NCBI GenBank assembly: GCA_946481425.1
Contig: CAMLNT010000042.1
Span: 1 to 14,652 of the forward strand
Origin: an uncultured Brevundimonas sp.
GTDB taxonomy: Bacteria > Pseudomonadota > Alphaproteobacteria > Caulobacterales > Caulobacteraceae
Reading direction: 5' to 3'
Length of the DNA stretch: 14,652 nt
A program made the translations under genes and the position numbers. The notes below the pieces were generated by a model that was given only the letters and a program-made list of their open reading frames with translations, was not told the origin of the DNA and ran no database searches. How positions within the stretch are numbered: the first letter of the stretch is position 1; the number at the start of each line of letters is the position of its first letter. This document shows, one piece after another, positions 5,744-14,378 of this stretch.

Positions 5744-7094
5744 CGTGGGCCCAGGGGGTCTTGTTGACGAAGCGCTGCAGGAACAGCGCAGCCGTGATTG
5801 AGCCGCCGGACCGGCCATTCCCCATGTTCTTCACGTCGGCGATCGGGCTGTCGATGTGGCGCTCGTACGCTTCCGGCAGCGGCAGCCGCCAAGTGTTCTC
5901 GCCGGTCGGCGCGCTGGCCGCCAGGATGTTGTTGGCCAGGGTGTCGTCGTTGGAGAAAACGCCCGCGTATTCCAGGCCCAGCGAGACGATCATGGCCCCG
6001 GTGAGGGTCGCGAGATCGACCATGAACTTCGGCTTGAAACGGTCCTGCGTGTACCAGAGCGCATCCGCCAGAACGAGGCGGCCTTCCGCGTCGGTGTTGA
6101 TCACTTCAACCGACTGGCCCGACATGGAGATGACGACGTCACCCGGGCGCTGTGCGTTGCCGTCCGGCATATTCTCGACAAGGCCGATGACACCCACGGC
6201 ATTCACCTTGGCCTTGCGACCCGCCAGGGCGTGCATGAGCCCGGTCACGGCAGCCGCGCCCCCCATGTCCCACTTCATCTCCTCCATGCCCTCGGCGGGC
6301 TTGATGGAGATGCCGCCCGTGTCGAAGGTCACTCCCTTGCCAACAAAGGCTATCGGCTGGTCGGACTTGCCGCCGCCGTTCCACTTCATGACGACCAGCT
6401 GGCTTTCGCGACGGCTGCCCTGGCCGACCCCGAGCAGGGTCCGCATCCCGAGCTTTTCCATCTCTTTCTCGCCCAGCACCTCAATCTCGAGGCCAAGCGA
6501 TTTTAGCCCCTTGCAGCGTTCGGCAAACGACTGCGGATACAGAACGTTGGCCGGTTCAGAGACCAGATCGCGGGTGAAGCTAATGGCGTCGGCAAGGGCG
6601 TCCCAGGACTTGGCCGCTGCCGCAGCCGCCTTCGGATCGGCGCAGACGATGCGTACCGTCTCGACGGACGGAATCTTGTCGGCCTTTAGCGTCGTCCGAT
6701 ATTTGTCGAAGCGGTAGGCCGCCAGCCGGACCGCAAATCCAGCGCGCGCCGCGCCCTCGGCCGGCAACTGGGTCAGTTCGAGCGCCAGCGTCTTAGCGCC
6801 CGACAGTTTCGCGGCGTTGTAGGCGGCGCCAGCGGCGGCCTCGATCGCAAGATCGCGGAAGTTCGATTCGGCGCCAGCGCCAATCAGCCAGACCTGCGCG
6901 TGACCCGCGACGCCACCCAGGGCAATCGACTGGCCCGCCTTGCCCGAGAAGCGCCCTTGGGCCGAGGCGCGGGCGATCGCCCCGCCGCTCGCCGCGTCCG
7001 CATCGCGCGCGGCCGGTGAAAGGCGAGACTCTTCATAGACAAATAGGGCGACCGCGTCGGCGTCGCCCGACTTGGCGACGAATTCGATATTCAT
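5730..7094 (-). CDS. pepA: Leucyl aminopeptidase (M17), C-terminally truncated by frameshift
   Basis: 454 residues as read; M17 enzymes are usually about 480-500. The cytosolic enzyme removes N-terminal residues from peptides as a two-metal hexamer. Metal and catalytic residues are intact: Lys253 and Asp258 in [10 protein letters not shown], Lys265 in ISIKP, Asp276, and Asp335/Glu337/Arg339 in NTDAEGRL. After TPWAH (446-450) the frame ends with DRVV instead of the conserved LDIAG block. The missing tail lies downstream in another frame (5639-5743), so an ancestral gene would span 5639-7094. In characterised leucine aminopeptidases the DIAG region contributes to the substrate pocket, so activity may be impaired (inference). 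ATG 7094 is chosen because AGGAGC sits six nt upstream and MNIEFVAK is family-like; the open frame continues to 7454 but overlaps lptF. It is divergent from lptF. Confidence 0.85.
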   Translation of the reverse strand: MNIEFVAKSGDADAVALFVYEESRLSPAARDADAASGGAIARASAQGRFSGKAGQSIALGGVAGHAQVWLIGAGAESNFRDLAIEAAAGAAYNAAKLSGAKTLALELTQLPAEGAARAGFAVRLAAYRFDKYRTTLKADKIPSVETVRIVCADPKAAAAAAKSWDALADAISFTRDLVSEPANVLYPQSFAERCKGLKSLGLEIEVLGEKEMEKLGMRTLLGVGQGSRRESQLVVMKWNGGGKSDQPIAFVGKGVTFDTGGISIKPAEGMEEMKWDMGGAAAVTGLMHALAGRKAKVNAVGVIGLVENMPDGNAQRPGDVVISMSGQSVEVINTDAEGRLVLADALWYTQDRFKPKFMVDLATLTGAMIVSLGLEYAGVFSNDDTLANNILAASAPTGENTWRLPLPEAYERHIDSPIADVKNMGNGRSGGSITAALFLQRFVNKTPWAHDRVV

Positions 7095-7100
7095 GAAACT

Positions 7101-7106
7101 GCTCCT
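7101..7106 (-). promoter_or_regulatory. Shine-Dalgarno that sets the pepA start
   Basis: AGGAGC on the minus strand (complement of 7101-7106) lies six nt before the ATG at 7094-7092. It favours this start over upstream in-frame codons that would overlap lptF. Confidence 0.7.
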
Positions 7107-7137
7107 GGCTGGCGTTCGCCCGCCAAAGTGATGTCCT

Positions 7138-7174
7138 TCACGCCATGGGGCGTGGCGTTCGCTTGATGGCGTGA
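7138..7174. repeat. Inverted repeat in the pepA-lptF divergent region (candidate operator)
   Basis: TCACGCCAT (7138-7146) and ATGGCGTGA (7166-7174) are perfect 9-bp inverted copies, with centres about 28 bp apart. Nested inside, CACGCC (7139-7144) and GGCGTG (7149-7154) form a second perfect 6-bp dyad, so the left arm could pair with either partner. An AT-rich GATAAAT (7173-7179) overlapping the right arm could be a -10 for lptF. This fits a regulator site overlapping a promoter, but no specific regulator is recognised. Confidence 0.4.
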
Positions 7175-7211
7175 TAAATGCCTCGCGCGGGCGTCCCCCG
7201 CAACGCCCCGC

Positions 7212-8348
7212 ATGAAGATCATCGATCGCTATCTTTTCCGTCAGCTCGCAGCCCCCGTCGCCGTCGCGATCGGGGCGCTCACACTGATTGCTGTCTTGGG
7301 CCAGAGCCTTGGACAGCTCGATCTGATCGTCGAGCGGGGCCAGGATGCCTGGACCCTGACAAAGGTGACCTTCCTGGCCATGCCGCAGGTCGTCACCCTG
7401 GTCCTGCCGATCGGCGTCCTGGTCGGAGCGCTGCTCGCGCTGAATCGCCTGCATTCAGAACACGAGATCGTCGTCTGCTTTGCTGGCGGCATGAGCCGCT
7501 GGGGCGTGATCGACCCGGCGATGCGCCTGGCCGCTCTGGTTGCGCTTCTCGCACTGGCCTCGAACTTGTTCGTCCAGCCCGCCGCCATGCGCGCGATGCG
7601 CGAGGAATTACACGGCGTGCGCGCGGATTTGGCGGCCATCCTCGTGCGCGAGGGTGAGTTCGTCGAAGGCGCACCCGGCCTCACGATCTACGCGCAGCGC
7701 GTCGATCAGAACGGGCTCATGCGCAACCTCTTCATCCACGTCGAGAAAAGCGATGGCGCTACGCTCTACGACGCCGCGGAAGGACGAATCACGACCCTCG
7801 AAGGCCGTCCCGTGATGATCTTGTCTGAAGGCTCATCATCGGAGTTCTCGGGTGCGGGCGTTCTGAACTATCTGTCGTTCGACGACTATGTCGTCGAGCT
7901 TGGCGACTACGCCGTCCAGGCCGACGCGCTGCACTTCAAGGAATCCGATCGGTGGCTGTCGGAGTTGTTCTTCCCGAACCCGGCGAATGAATGGGAGATG
8001 GGCAACCGATTGAAGCTTCTCGCGGAAGCCCACGCTCGCCTCGCCTCCCCCCTTTACGTTTTCGCCTTCATGGCGGTCGCCCTGGCTGCGGTGATCGGCG
8101 GAAGCTTCAGCCGGACCGGGTACGGACGGCGGATCGCCATTGCCTCGGCCGTGGCCATCACGGTCCGTCTACTGGGCTTTGCTGTCTTGTCCGCCTGCGG
8201 CTCGAACGGGTGGCTCAACGTCCTGCAATATCTGCTTCCGATCGCGCTGGCCTGGTTCGCGCTGAGGCCCCTCTTCCGGCAGCGGATCAAGCGCTTCGTC
8301 GAAATCGGCGCCGGCCGCACAGCCTTCGGTCGGGGGGCGATCGCATGA
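7212..8348 (+). CDS. lptF: LPS export ABC transporter permease LptF
   Basis: A 378-residue inner-membrane protein of the YjgP/YjgQ family. LptF pairs with LptG and the ATPase LptB2 to pull LPS from the inner membrane onto the LptC-LptA bridge. The N-terminus [15 protein letters not shown] is the family hallmark. Predicted membrane segments lie near residues 12-30, 57-77 and 104-123; a periplasmic beta-jellyroll spans about 125-275; and three more segments lie near 279-297, 308-328 and 336-352. That is the normal LptF topology. No Shine-Dalgarno sequence precedes the ATG. Its TGA overlaps the lptG ATG as ATGA. It is the first gene of a six-gene cluster and is divergent from pepA, as in E. coli. 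The lptB, lptC and lptA genes are not in the window. Confidence 0.93.
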   Translation: MKIIDRYLFRQLAAPVAVAIGALTLIAVLGQSLGQLDLIVERGQDAWTLTKVTFLAMPQVVTLVLPIGVLVGALLALNRLHSEHEIVVCFAGGMSRWGVIDPAMRLAALVALLALASNLFVQPAAMRAMREELHGVRADLAAILVREGEFVEGAPGLTIYAQRVDQNGLMRNLFIHVEKSDGATLYDAAEGRITTLEGRPVMILSEGSSSEFSGAGVLNYLSFDDYVVELGDYAVQADALHFKESDRWLSELFFPNPANEWEMGNRLKLLAEAHARLASPLYVFAFMAVALAAVIGGSFSRTGYGRRIAIASAVAITVRLLGFAVLSACGSNGWLNVLQYLLPIALAWFALRPLFRQRIKRFVEIGAGRTAFGRGAIA

Positions 8349-9493
8349 GGCGGATTAGGTCTCGCCTCCCTGGCGTCCTGAACAACTGGCAAGGGCGCCT
8401 GACCAGTCTCGAGCGCTACGTGCTCACGCGCACCTTGCGTGCCGTCGCCGGAGCCCTGGCAGTCATCGCCGCCGTCGTCATGCTGATCGATTTCGTCGAG
8501 ATTTCCCGCGATATCGGCGGGCGCGTCGATATGTCGGCAGCCGGGCTCATCGGCCTCATGCTGATGAAATCGCCGGCGGTAATCCTACAACTGCTCCCGT
8601 TCGTGTTCCTGTTCGGCACACTCGCGGCCTTCATTTCCTTGAACCGGCGCAGCGAGCTGATCGCCATGCGCGCCGCCGGCGTTTCGGCCTGGCGGTTCAT
8701 CTTCCCGGCTGCCGGCGCGGCTTTCGTCGTGGGCGTCCTGACAGTCGCCGCGCTGAACCCGTTCACCTCCTGGCTGAACGGACAGTACGAGCGCGCCTCC
8801 TCGGCGTTGCTGGAAACCCGGAACGGCGCCGCCGCCGAACCCTCGGCCGTCTGGGTTCGACAGGGCGACGAGCGCAGCCAGGTGGTTATCCGGGCGCGGG
8901 AGAGAGAGCCGAACACCACCCTGCTGCGCGACGTGTCCATGTTTATCTACACGGCAGGTGAGGACGATCGCCGCGTGTTTCAGCGTCGGATCGAGGCCGA
9001 GACCGCGCGGCTCGTTCCGGGCGCCTGGGAACTGACCAACGCCCGTGAGGCTGCGGCCGGAGAACAGGCCGTCAGCTATGCCACGCTGTCGATCCGCTCC
9101 AATCTCTCGCCTGACGAGGCCTTCAACAGGCTCGAGCAGCCCCGCAGCGTGCCTTTCTGGCGCCTTCCCGGCATCATCGGCACGATCGAGGCCGCCGGCT
9201 TCTCCGCCACGCAATATCGACTGCGCCTTCAGGAGTTGCTCGCCACCCCGCTCATGTTCGCGGCCATGTCGGTGCTGGCGGCCGCCTTCTCGCTGCGGCT
9301 GATGCGGCTGGGCGATATGCCGCTGATGGTCGTTTCGGCGATCGGCCTCGGATTCCTCTTCTATTTCCTCAACGCCTTCATGAGAGCGCTTGGCGAGGCT
9401 GAGGTGCTGCCGCCCTTTGCCGCGGCGTGGATACCAGCGGTGCTCGTGGTTCTGTCGGCCTTCACCTTGCTCTGCTATACCGAAGACGGCTAA
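8345..9493 (+). CDS. lptG: LPS export ABC transporter permease LptG
   Basis: A 382-residue partner permease of LptF. The family core LERYVLTRTLRAV starts at residue 22, and the preceding 21 basic residues form a short cytoplasmic extension. Membrane segments lie near 33-50, 76-98 and 117-137, followed by a periplasmic jellyroll (about 140-275) and segments near 299-318, 324-345 and 355-376. The cytoplasmic loop RRSELIAMRAAGVSAWR (101-117) is the conserved coupling-helix region that contacts LptB. The ATG at 8345 is the only start codon in this stretch and overlaps the lptF stop (ATGA). The same open frame extends upstream to 7991 inside lptF, but that part is a shadow. It lies 27 bp before lptD. 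Confidence 0.93.
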   Translation: MRRIRSRLPGVLNNWQGRLTSLERYVLTRTLRAVAGALAVIAAVVMLIDFVEISRDIGGRVDMSAAGLIGLMLMKSPAVILQLLPFVFLFGTLAAFISLNRRSELIAMRAAGVSAWRFIFPAAGAAFVVGVLTVAALNPFTSWLNGQYERASSALLETRNGAAAEPSAVWVRQGDERSQVVIRAREREPNTTLLRDVSMFIYTAGEDDRRVFQRRIEAETARLVPGAWELTNAREAAAGEQAVSYATLSIRSNLSPDEAFNRLEQPRSVPFWRLPGIIGTIEAAGFSATQYRLRLQELLATPLMFAAMSVLAAAFSLRLMRLGDMPLMVVSAIGLGFLFYFLNAFMRALGEAEVLPPFAAAWIPAVLVVLSAFTLLCYTEDG

Positions 9494-9520
9494 CCCGGGC
9501 GGAGCACTCTGTAGGACTCG

Positions 9521-11974
9521 ATGTTCAGCTTCTCCGCCAAAGCTCTCCGACGGAATCTGCCTTCTCGCACGCGGCTGCTCGCAGGCGTCGCGGCTGCGGC
9601 CGCCATGGTGGGCGCCGCACCGGCCGTCGCACAGGACGCGGCGCCACCTGCCGGACGCCAGGTGGTGGAAGAGCCCGGCCCCGACGGCCTGACTTCCGAG
9701 GGCCTCTATCTCGAAGCCGATTCGATCACCCGTGATCGACAGGCTGAAGTGATCACCGCCATCGGCGCAGTCCAGGCCCGCTACCAGGGCCGTCTGCTCC
9801 GCGCCGACCGGGTCGACTATCAGACAGAGACCGGCCTGCTCACCGCCGCAGGAAACGCCGAACTGATCAACCCTGATGGCACGGTCCAGTACGCCGACAC
9901 GATCGAGCTCGATGACGAGCTCCGGGCTGGCGTTGCGACCGGGTTTGCCGCCCGGCTCGACGACAACATCAAGATCGCAGCCGCCACAGCCGTGCGCCGT
10001 TCGGAGACCGTCAACGAGCTCAACAACGCGATCTTCACGCCCTGTGACATCTGCAACAGTGAGGGCGAGGCCAGCGAGCCGACCTGGTCCATCCAGGCTG
10101 ACACTGTCGTCCAGGACCAGGAAAACGCGGTGGTGTTTTACCGCAACGCGGTGATCCGCGTTGCAGGCGTGCCGGTATTCTACGCGCCTGTGTTCTGGCA
10201 CCCCGATCCCACGGCCGAGCGCCAGTCGGGTTTCCTGATCCCGACGATCACCTCGTCGGATGGCCGCGGCTTCTCCTACGAACAACCCTATCTGTGGGTG
10301 ATCTCTCCCCATCAGGACGTGATCATCAGCCCGCAGATCAACGCCTCGGTGAATCCCTTCCTCAATCTCGACTGGCGCCGGCGTTTTCACTCGGGGTCCG
10401 CGCAGATTCGGGCCGGATACACGCACGAGAGCTTGTTCGGAAACGTCGATACCGATCCCGGCGCAGGCGTGGTGATCGAGAACCAACGCTATGGGGAAGC
10501 CGAATCGCGGGGTTACATCCTCGGCGAGGGCGCCTTCGCGATCAACCAGGACTGGCGGTGGGGTTTCTCGATCGAGCGCGTGTCCGACCCGTCCCTGTTC
10601 GATCGATACGACATCGAGGACGTCTACGACCAGCGCGGGCTATATCAGACCGATTACCGCCGCCTGATCAGTCAGGTTCACGTCGAGCGCCAGACGGCGC
10701 GGTCCTATTTTTCGGCCGCCCTGCTGAGCTTCCAGTCCCTGCGGCTCCTGGGCGTAGATCAGGTGAACTTCGCGCCAGGCGACGCACGCGGCCTGATTTA
10801 TGAGAACGACGAGACCCTCCCGATCGTCGGCCCTCTGATCGAAGCTCGATGGGAGCCCGAGGGCCCTGTATTTGGCGGCCGGCTTCGCCTGCGAGGCTCT
10901 GCCGTCGCGCTCTTCCGGGAAGACTACGTCGGCTCCCCGGTGATTTCGCCCGAGTATTTGCCGACCGGTCCAACTGCGGGCCTGCCGGGCGTCGATAGCG
11001 CGCGCGCCTCGTTCGAGATGGACTGGCGCCGGGTCATCACCACGGATTTCGGCCTCAGGCTCGAACCCTTCGCGACGACACGTGGCGATTTCTACACGGT
11101 TGAAGACCTGCCTGTAGCGATCGACGACAACAATGCCGTGTCGCGGTTCAACGCCACACTCGGCCTGGACCTCCGCTATCCGCTGATCCGACGCTTCGAG
11201 GGCGGCGCGATGATCGTGGAGCCCATGGCGCAGGTCGCCATCTCGCCAGACGCTGACATCGACCCGCGCATCCCCAATGAGGACAGCCAGGTCATCGAGC
11301 TCGACGAGACGACCCTGTTCCAGGAGAACAAGTTCCCCGGATATGATCTCTATGAGGGTGGTGCGCGCGCGAGCCTCGGCGTTCGCGTGGCGGCGGAATG
11401 GGGCGCCGCTCAGAGTGTGAGCCTCTTCGTTGGCCGCATGTTCCGAGCCGAGGAGGAAACCGGCTACCTGCGTCAGGTCACCGGCGGCCCCGTCGGCCAG
11501 CTATATGATCCTACAGGGATTTCGGAAACTGCGTCCGACTGGGTCGTCGCGGCCGCATTCCAGCCATTCGCCGGGGCATCCGGCTGGTCGCGCGCGCGAT
11601 TCGACGACAGCCTTGACGTCCGTCAGGCCGAAGTCGGCTTCGGTATGCGCTTCCGCGAGGCCGATCGGGTCGCGCTGCGTTACATCGTCGACCGGACCGA
11701 CCCCTCGCCGCTGGGAAGCCGAAATTATCAGTACGCCCAGGCCTCCGGTCAGGTGTTCGTCGTGGGTGATTGGGGGGTCTCATTCAACGCCACCCGTGAC
11801 ATCGACGACGAGTTGTGGCGGCGCGCCGAGGTGGGTCTTCTGTACGAAGACGAATGCCTGCGGTTCGAGGTCGTCTATCAGCGCAACGAAGACCTGCTCG
11901 CCGGGCGAGGCGTGCGCTCTTCGGAAGGTGTTTTCGTGCGCCTAAACCTCGCCACATTGGGCGGTTCAGAGTAA
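9521..11974 (+). CDS. lptD: LPS-assembly protein LptD (outer-membrane LPS translocon)
   Basis: 817 residues. LptD with the lipoprotein LptE inserts LPS into the outer leaflet of the outer membrane. The signal peptide has a long basic n-region and a hydrophobic core (about 19-31), with AVA|Q cleavage at 37/38. An OstA/LptA-like beta-jellyroll (about 58-215) precedes the beta-barrel (about 235-817), rich in alternating aromatic strands and ending in VFVRLNLATLGGSE. CDIC (175-178) follows FTP, a motif typical of alphaproteobacterial LptD, and one further cysteine occurs at 779 (DECLRF). These three replace the four-cysteine set of E. coli LptD. A weak ribosome binding site (AGGA, five nt) precedes the ATG. 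surA starts 10 bp after the stop, or 82 bp if its later Met is used. Confidence 0.94.
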   Translation: MFSFSAKALRRNLPSRTRLLAGVAAAAAMVGAAPAVAQDAAPPAGRQVVEEPGPDGLTSEGLYLEADSITRDRQAEVITAIGAVQARYQGRLLRADRVDYQTETGLLTAAGNAELINPDGTVQYADTIELDDELRAGVATGFAARLDDNIKIAAATAVRRSETVNELNNAIFTPCDICNSEGEASEPTWSIQADTVVQDQENAVVFYRNAVIRVAGVPVFYAPVFWHPDPTAERQSGFLIPTITSSDGRGFSYEQPYLWVISPHQDVIISPQINASVNPFLNLDWRRRFHSGSAQIRAGYTHESLFGNVDTDPGAGVVIENQRYGEAESRGYILGEGAFAINQDWRWGFSIERVSDPSLFDRYDIEDVYDQRGLYQTDYRRLISQVHVERQTARSYFSAALLSFQSLRLLGVDQVNFAPGDARGLIYENDETLPIVGPLIEARWEPEGPVFGGRLRLRGSAVALFREDYVGSPVISPEYLPTGPTAGLPGVDSARASFEMDWRRVITTDFGLRLEPFATTRGDFYTVEDLPVAIDDNNAVSRFNATLGLDLRYPLIRRFEGGAMIVEPMAQVAISPDADIDPRIPNEDSQVIELDETTLFQENKFPGYDLYEGGARASLGVRVAAEWGAAQSVSLFVGRMFRAEEETGYLRQVTGGPVGQLYDPTGISETASDWVVAAAFQPFAGASGWSRARFDDSLDVRQAEVGFGMRFREADRVALRYIVDRTDPSPLGSRNYQYAQASGQVFVVGDWGVSFNATRDIDDELWRRAEVGLLYEDECLRFEVVYQRNEDLLAGRGVRSSEGVFVRLNLATLGGSE

Positions 11975-11984
11975 TAGACTGCCC

Positions 11985-13373
11985 ATGAACGCCTTTCGGC
12001 GCCCGACGGCGCGCAATCAGTCCACCCCGCTCGTCGGAAAAGGAAACCGGTCCCTCATGCGTTGGAAGTACTCCGCAGGCGCCCTGGCCCTTGCCATGGC
12101 CCTTTCGCAGCCCTCTTTCGCCCAGGTCGCCGGCCAGCCTGGAGAGCCGCCGGCCGCGGCTGCCGCCGCGGCTCCCGATATCGTCTTGGGTGAAGGCGTC
12201 GCTGTCACGGTCAATGACGACCTGATCACGAGCTATGACGTCCGCCAGCGGATGCTGTTCCTGATCTTCACGTCGCAAATCCAGCCGACCGCAGAAAACC
12301 TGCCGGCCATTCAGCAGCAGGCCCTGCGCGCGCTGATCGATCAGCAGTTGCAGTCGCAGGAGCTTGAGCGTTTCGAGGTCGAGATCACCGACGCCATGAT
12401 CGACGAGGACATCAACGAGATGGCCTCGCAGAGCGGCGGCACCGGCGCCCAGATGCTGGCCGCGATGGAAGCGTTTGGCATCGACCGCGAGTCGTTCCGC
12501 GAAAAGGTCCGCGTCGACATCGGCTGGGGCATGCTCGTCGGCGGGCGCTACCGCGACCGGGCCCGGGTTGGGTCGGATCAGATCGATGCCGTTCTCGCTC
12601 GCATCGAGGACGCCGCGTCGCGCCCTCAATGGCTTGTTGGCGAAATCTACATCGACGCGGCCACTGTCGGCGGCATGGAAGTCGCCATGAACGGCGCTCG
12701 CCAGCTGGTGCAGCAGATCCTCCAGGGCGCCCCCTTCACCGGGGTCGCCCGTCAGTTCTCCTCAGCCCCGTCCGCTCAGGCCGGTGGCGATGCGGGGTGG
12801 GTCATCGAAGGCGAGTCGCCGGCGCCGGTCCAGGCCGCCCTGAACCAAATGAATCCGGGCCAACTGTCCAACCCGATCCCGGTCGACGGCGGGGTCTACA
12901 TCATCCTGGTTCGCGATGAGCGTACGGGCTCGGTGTCGACCATGGCGAGCCTGCGTCAGGCGGGCATCCGTCTCGCCCCTGGCGCCACCGAAGCCGAAGT
13001 CGCCGCCGCGACCGCCACCCTCAACACCCTGCGCGCTAGCGGCCTGACGTGTGACAACATCGTCGATCGTGCGAACGCGACGCCGGGGGTCGTGGGATCG
13101 GAGCTGGGCGAAGCCAATGTGGCGGACCTAGCCGGACCGTTCCAGACGGTGGCTCGGGATGCGGCGGTCGGCTCGATCAGCGAACCGCTGCGCTCGGAAC
13201 AGGGGCTGCACCTTGTGGCCATGTGCGGTCGTCGCGCCGCCAGCGATCAGATTCCGGCGCGCGAGGACATTCAGCGCGAACTGACCAGCCAGCAGTTGAA
13301 CATGCTGGCGCGTCGCTACATCCGCGACCTGCGCAACGCCGCCACCATCGAGCAGCGCCAAAGCGAGAGCTGA
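11985..13373 (+). CDS. surA: Periplasmic chaperone / peptidyl-prolyl isomerase SurA
   Basis: A SurA-like protein of 462 residues from this ATG. It chaperones unfolded outer-membrane proteins, including LptD, through the periplasm. A signal peptide core (AGALALAMALSQPSFA, 31-46) has cleavage at 46/47. A Pro/Ala-rich spacer follows, then the helical SurA N-domain (about 70-200). The first parvulin domain (about 214-312) contains FSSAPSAQAGGDAGWV and NPIPVDGGVYIILV. A degenerate second parvulin-like region (about 355-416) ends in the SurA-typical SEQGLHLVAMCGRR, and a C-terminal helix (about 424-452) closes the protein. The start is uncertain: ATG 12057 begins directly before the signal peptide with AGGA 12 nt upstream, whereas ATG 11985 gives an unusually long n-region but lies close to the lptD stop. 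pdxA follows after 3 bp. Confidence 0.9.
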   Translation: MNAFRRPTARNQSTPLVGKGNRSLMRWKYSAGALALAMALSQPSFAQVAGQPGEPPAAAAAAAPDIVLGEGVAVTVNDDLITSYDVRQRMLFLIFTSQIQPTAENLPAIQQQALRALIDQQLQSQELERFEVEITDAMIDEDINEMASQSGGTGAQMLAAMEAFGIDRESFREKVRVDIGWGMLVGGRYRDRARVGSDQIDAVLARIEDAASRPQWLVGEIYIDAATVGGMEVAMNGARQLVQQILQGAPFTGVARQFSSAPSAQAGGDAGWVIEGESPAPVQAALNQMNPGQLSNPIPVDGGVYIILVRDERTGSVSTMASLRQAGIRLAPGATEAEVAAATATLNTLRASGLTCDNIVDRANATPGVVGSELGEANVADLAGPFQTVARDAAVGSISEPLRSEQGLHLVAMCGRRAASDQIPAREDIQRELTSQQLNMLARRYIRDLRNAATIEQRQSES

Positions 13374-13376
13374 GCC

Positions 13377-14378
13377 GTGACCGCGCGCCCCCTCGCCCTC
13401 AGCCTGGGCGATCCGGGCGGCGTGGGCCCAGAAATCGTGGCGAAGGCCTGGACGGCCCTGCGGGCTGATCCATCACTGGCATTCGCCGTTGTCGGCGACG
13501 CCGACCTCATCGAGGCCGAAGGCGTGGCTGTGACGCGCCTCACATCGGCGTCCGAGGCGAGGGATGTTTTCGCCGAAAGTGTGCCCGTCCTCCATCGACA
13601 GTGCGCCGAACCGCCTCATGCCGGCCAACCGCAACCGGCACTCGCCGGGACCATTACCGGATGGATAGAAGAGGTAGTGGCGCTGACGGTGTCTGGTGAG
13701 ACATCCGGCGTGGTCACCTGCCCCATCGCCAAGGCTCCCCTCTATCAGGCCGGCTTTCGTTTCCCCGGACACACCGAGTTCATCGCCGAACTGACAGCGG
13801 GCGTCGCCTTCGATGGTGCCCGTGGTCCCGTGATGATGCTGACGGCCAGGGATCTGCGAGCCTGCCTGGTCACGATCCACGTTCCGCTCGACGAAGTGCC
13901 GGAACTGGTGACGACGGATCGAGTGATTCTGACGGCGCGAGTCGTCCATGAGGCTCTGGTTCGCGATTTTGGCATCGCGCGACCAAGACTGGCCTTGGCG
14001 GGACTGAACCCGCATGCGGGCGAAGGCGGTGCGATCGGCCTTGAAGAGCGTGAAGTCTTGTTGCCCGCCGTCGAGCGCCTGCGTGCCGAAGGGATTGCGA
14101 TCACCGACCCTCAGCCTGCGGACAGCATGTTCCACGACGAGGCGCGCCTGACCTACGACGCCGCGATCTGTCTGTATCACGATCAGGGGCTGATCCCGGT
14201 CAAGACGCTGGACTTCTGGGGCGGGGTGAATGCCACGCTTGGCCTTCCGGTCGTGAGGACGTCGCCCGATCACGGCGTCGGATACGACATCGCCGGCAAG
14301 GGCGTCGCCCGCCCTGACAGCCTCATAGCGGCCATCAAGCTCGCCGCCGAGATGGCTGCGCGGCGCGCTCAACCATGA
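13377..14378 (+). CDS. pdxA: 4-hydroxythreonine-4-phosphate dehydrogenase
   Basis: A 333-residue enzyme of the DXP-dependent pyridoxal-5'-phosphate route. It oxidises 4-phosphohydroxy-threonine with NAD(P)+, and the product then feeds PdxJ. The family opening LSLGDPGGVGPEI (8-20) is intact. The three metal-ligand histidines are His132 in GHTEF, His213 in NPHAGEGG and His268 in YHDQGLIP. The substrate-binding ending RTSPDHGVGYDIAGKG (294-309) is also present. Translation starts at GTG 13377, three bp after surA; no better ATG exists near it, and the first motif begins at residue 8. The stop overlaps the rsmA start as ATGA. The order surA-pdxA-rsmA matches E. coli. Confidence 0.96.
   Translation: MTARPLALSLGDPGGVGPEIVAKAWTALRADPSLAFAVVGDADLIEAEGVAVTRLTSASEARDVFAESVPVLHRQCAEPPHAGQPQPALAGTITGWIEEVVALTVSGETSGVVTCPIAKAPLYQAGFRFPGHTEFIAELTAGVAFDGARGPVMMLTARDLRACLVTIHVPLDEVPELVTTDRVILTARVVHEALVRDFGIARPRLALAGLNPHAGEGGAIGLEEREVLLPAVERLRAEGIAITDPQPADSMFHDEARLTYDAAICLYHDQGLIPVKTLDFWGGVNATLGLPVVRTSPDHGVGYDIAGKGVARPDSLIAAIKLAAEMAARRAQP

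Noticed and set aside
5730..5765. Programmed ribosomal frameshift to restore full-length PepA
   Set aside because: A shift could rejoin the tail but could not restore the missing LDIAG residues, and I see no slippery heptamer followed by a structure at the junction.
7095..7454. Upstream extension of pepA
   Set aside because: It would run through the intergenic region and antisense to lptF. A good ribosome binding site and family-like N-terminus support the start at 7094.
7991..8344. Upstream extension of lptG
   Set aside because: It lies inside lptF in another frame. The ATGA overlap at 8345 and normal LptG length support the later start.
8585..10486. 633-codon open frame antisense to lptG and lptD
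   Set aside because: It spans two well-supported genes and their junction on the opposite strand. The composition is typical of a GC-rich shadow frame and no domain is visible.
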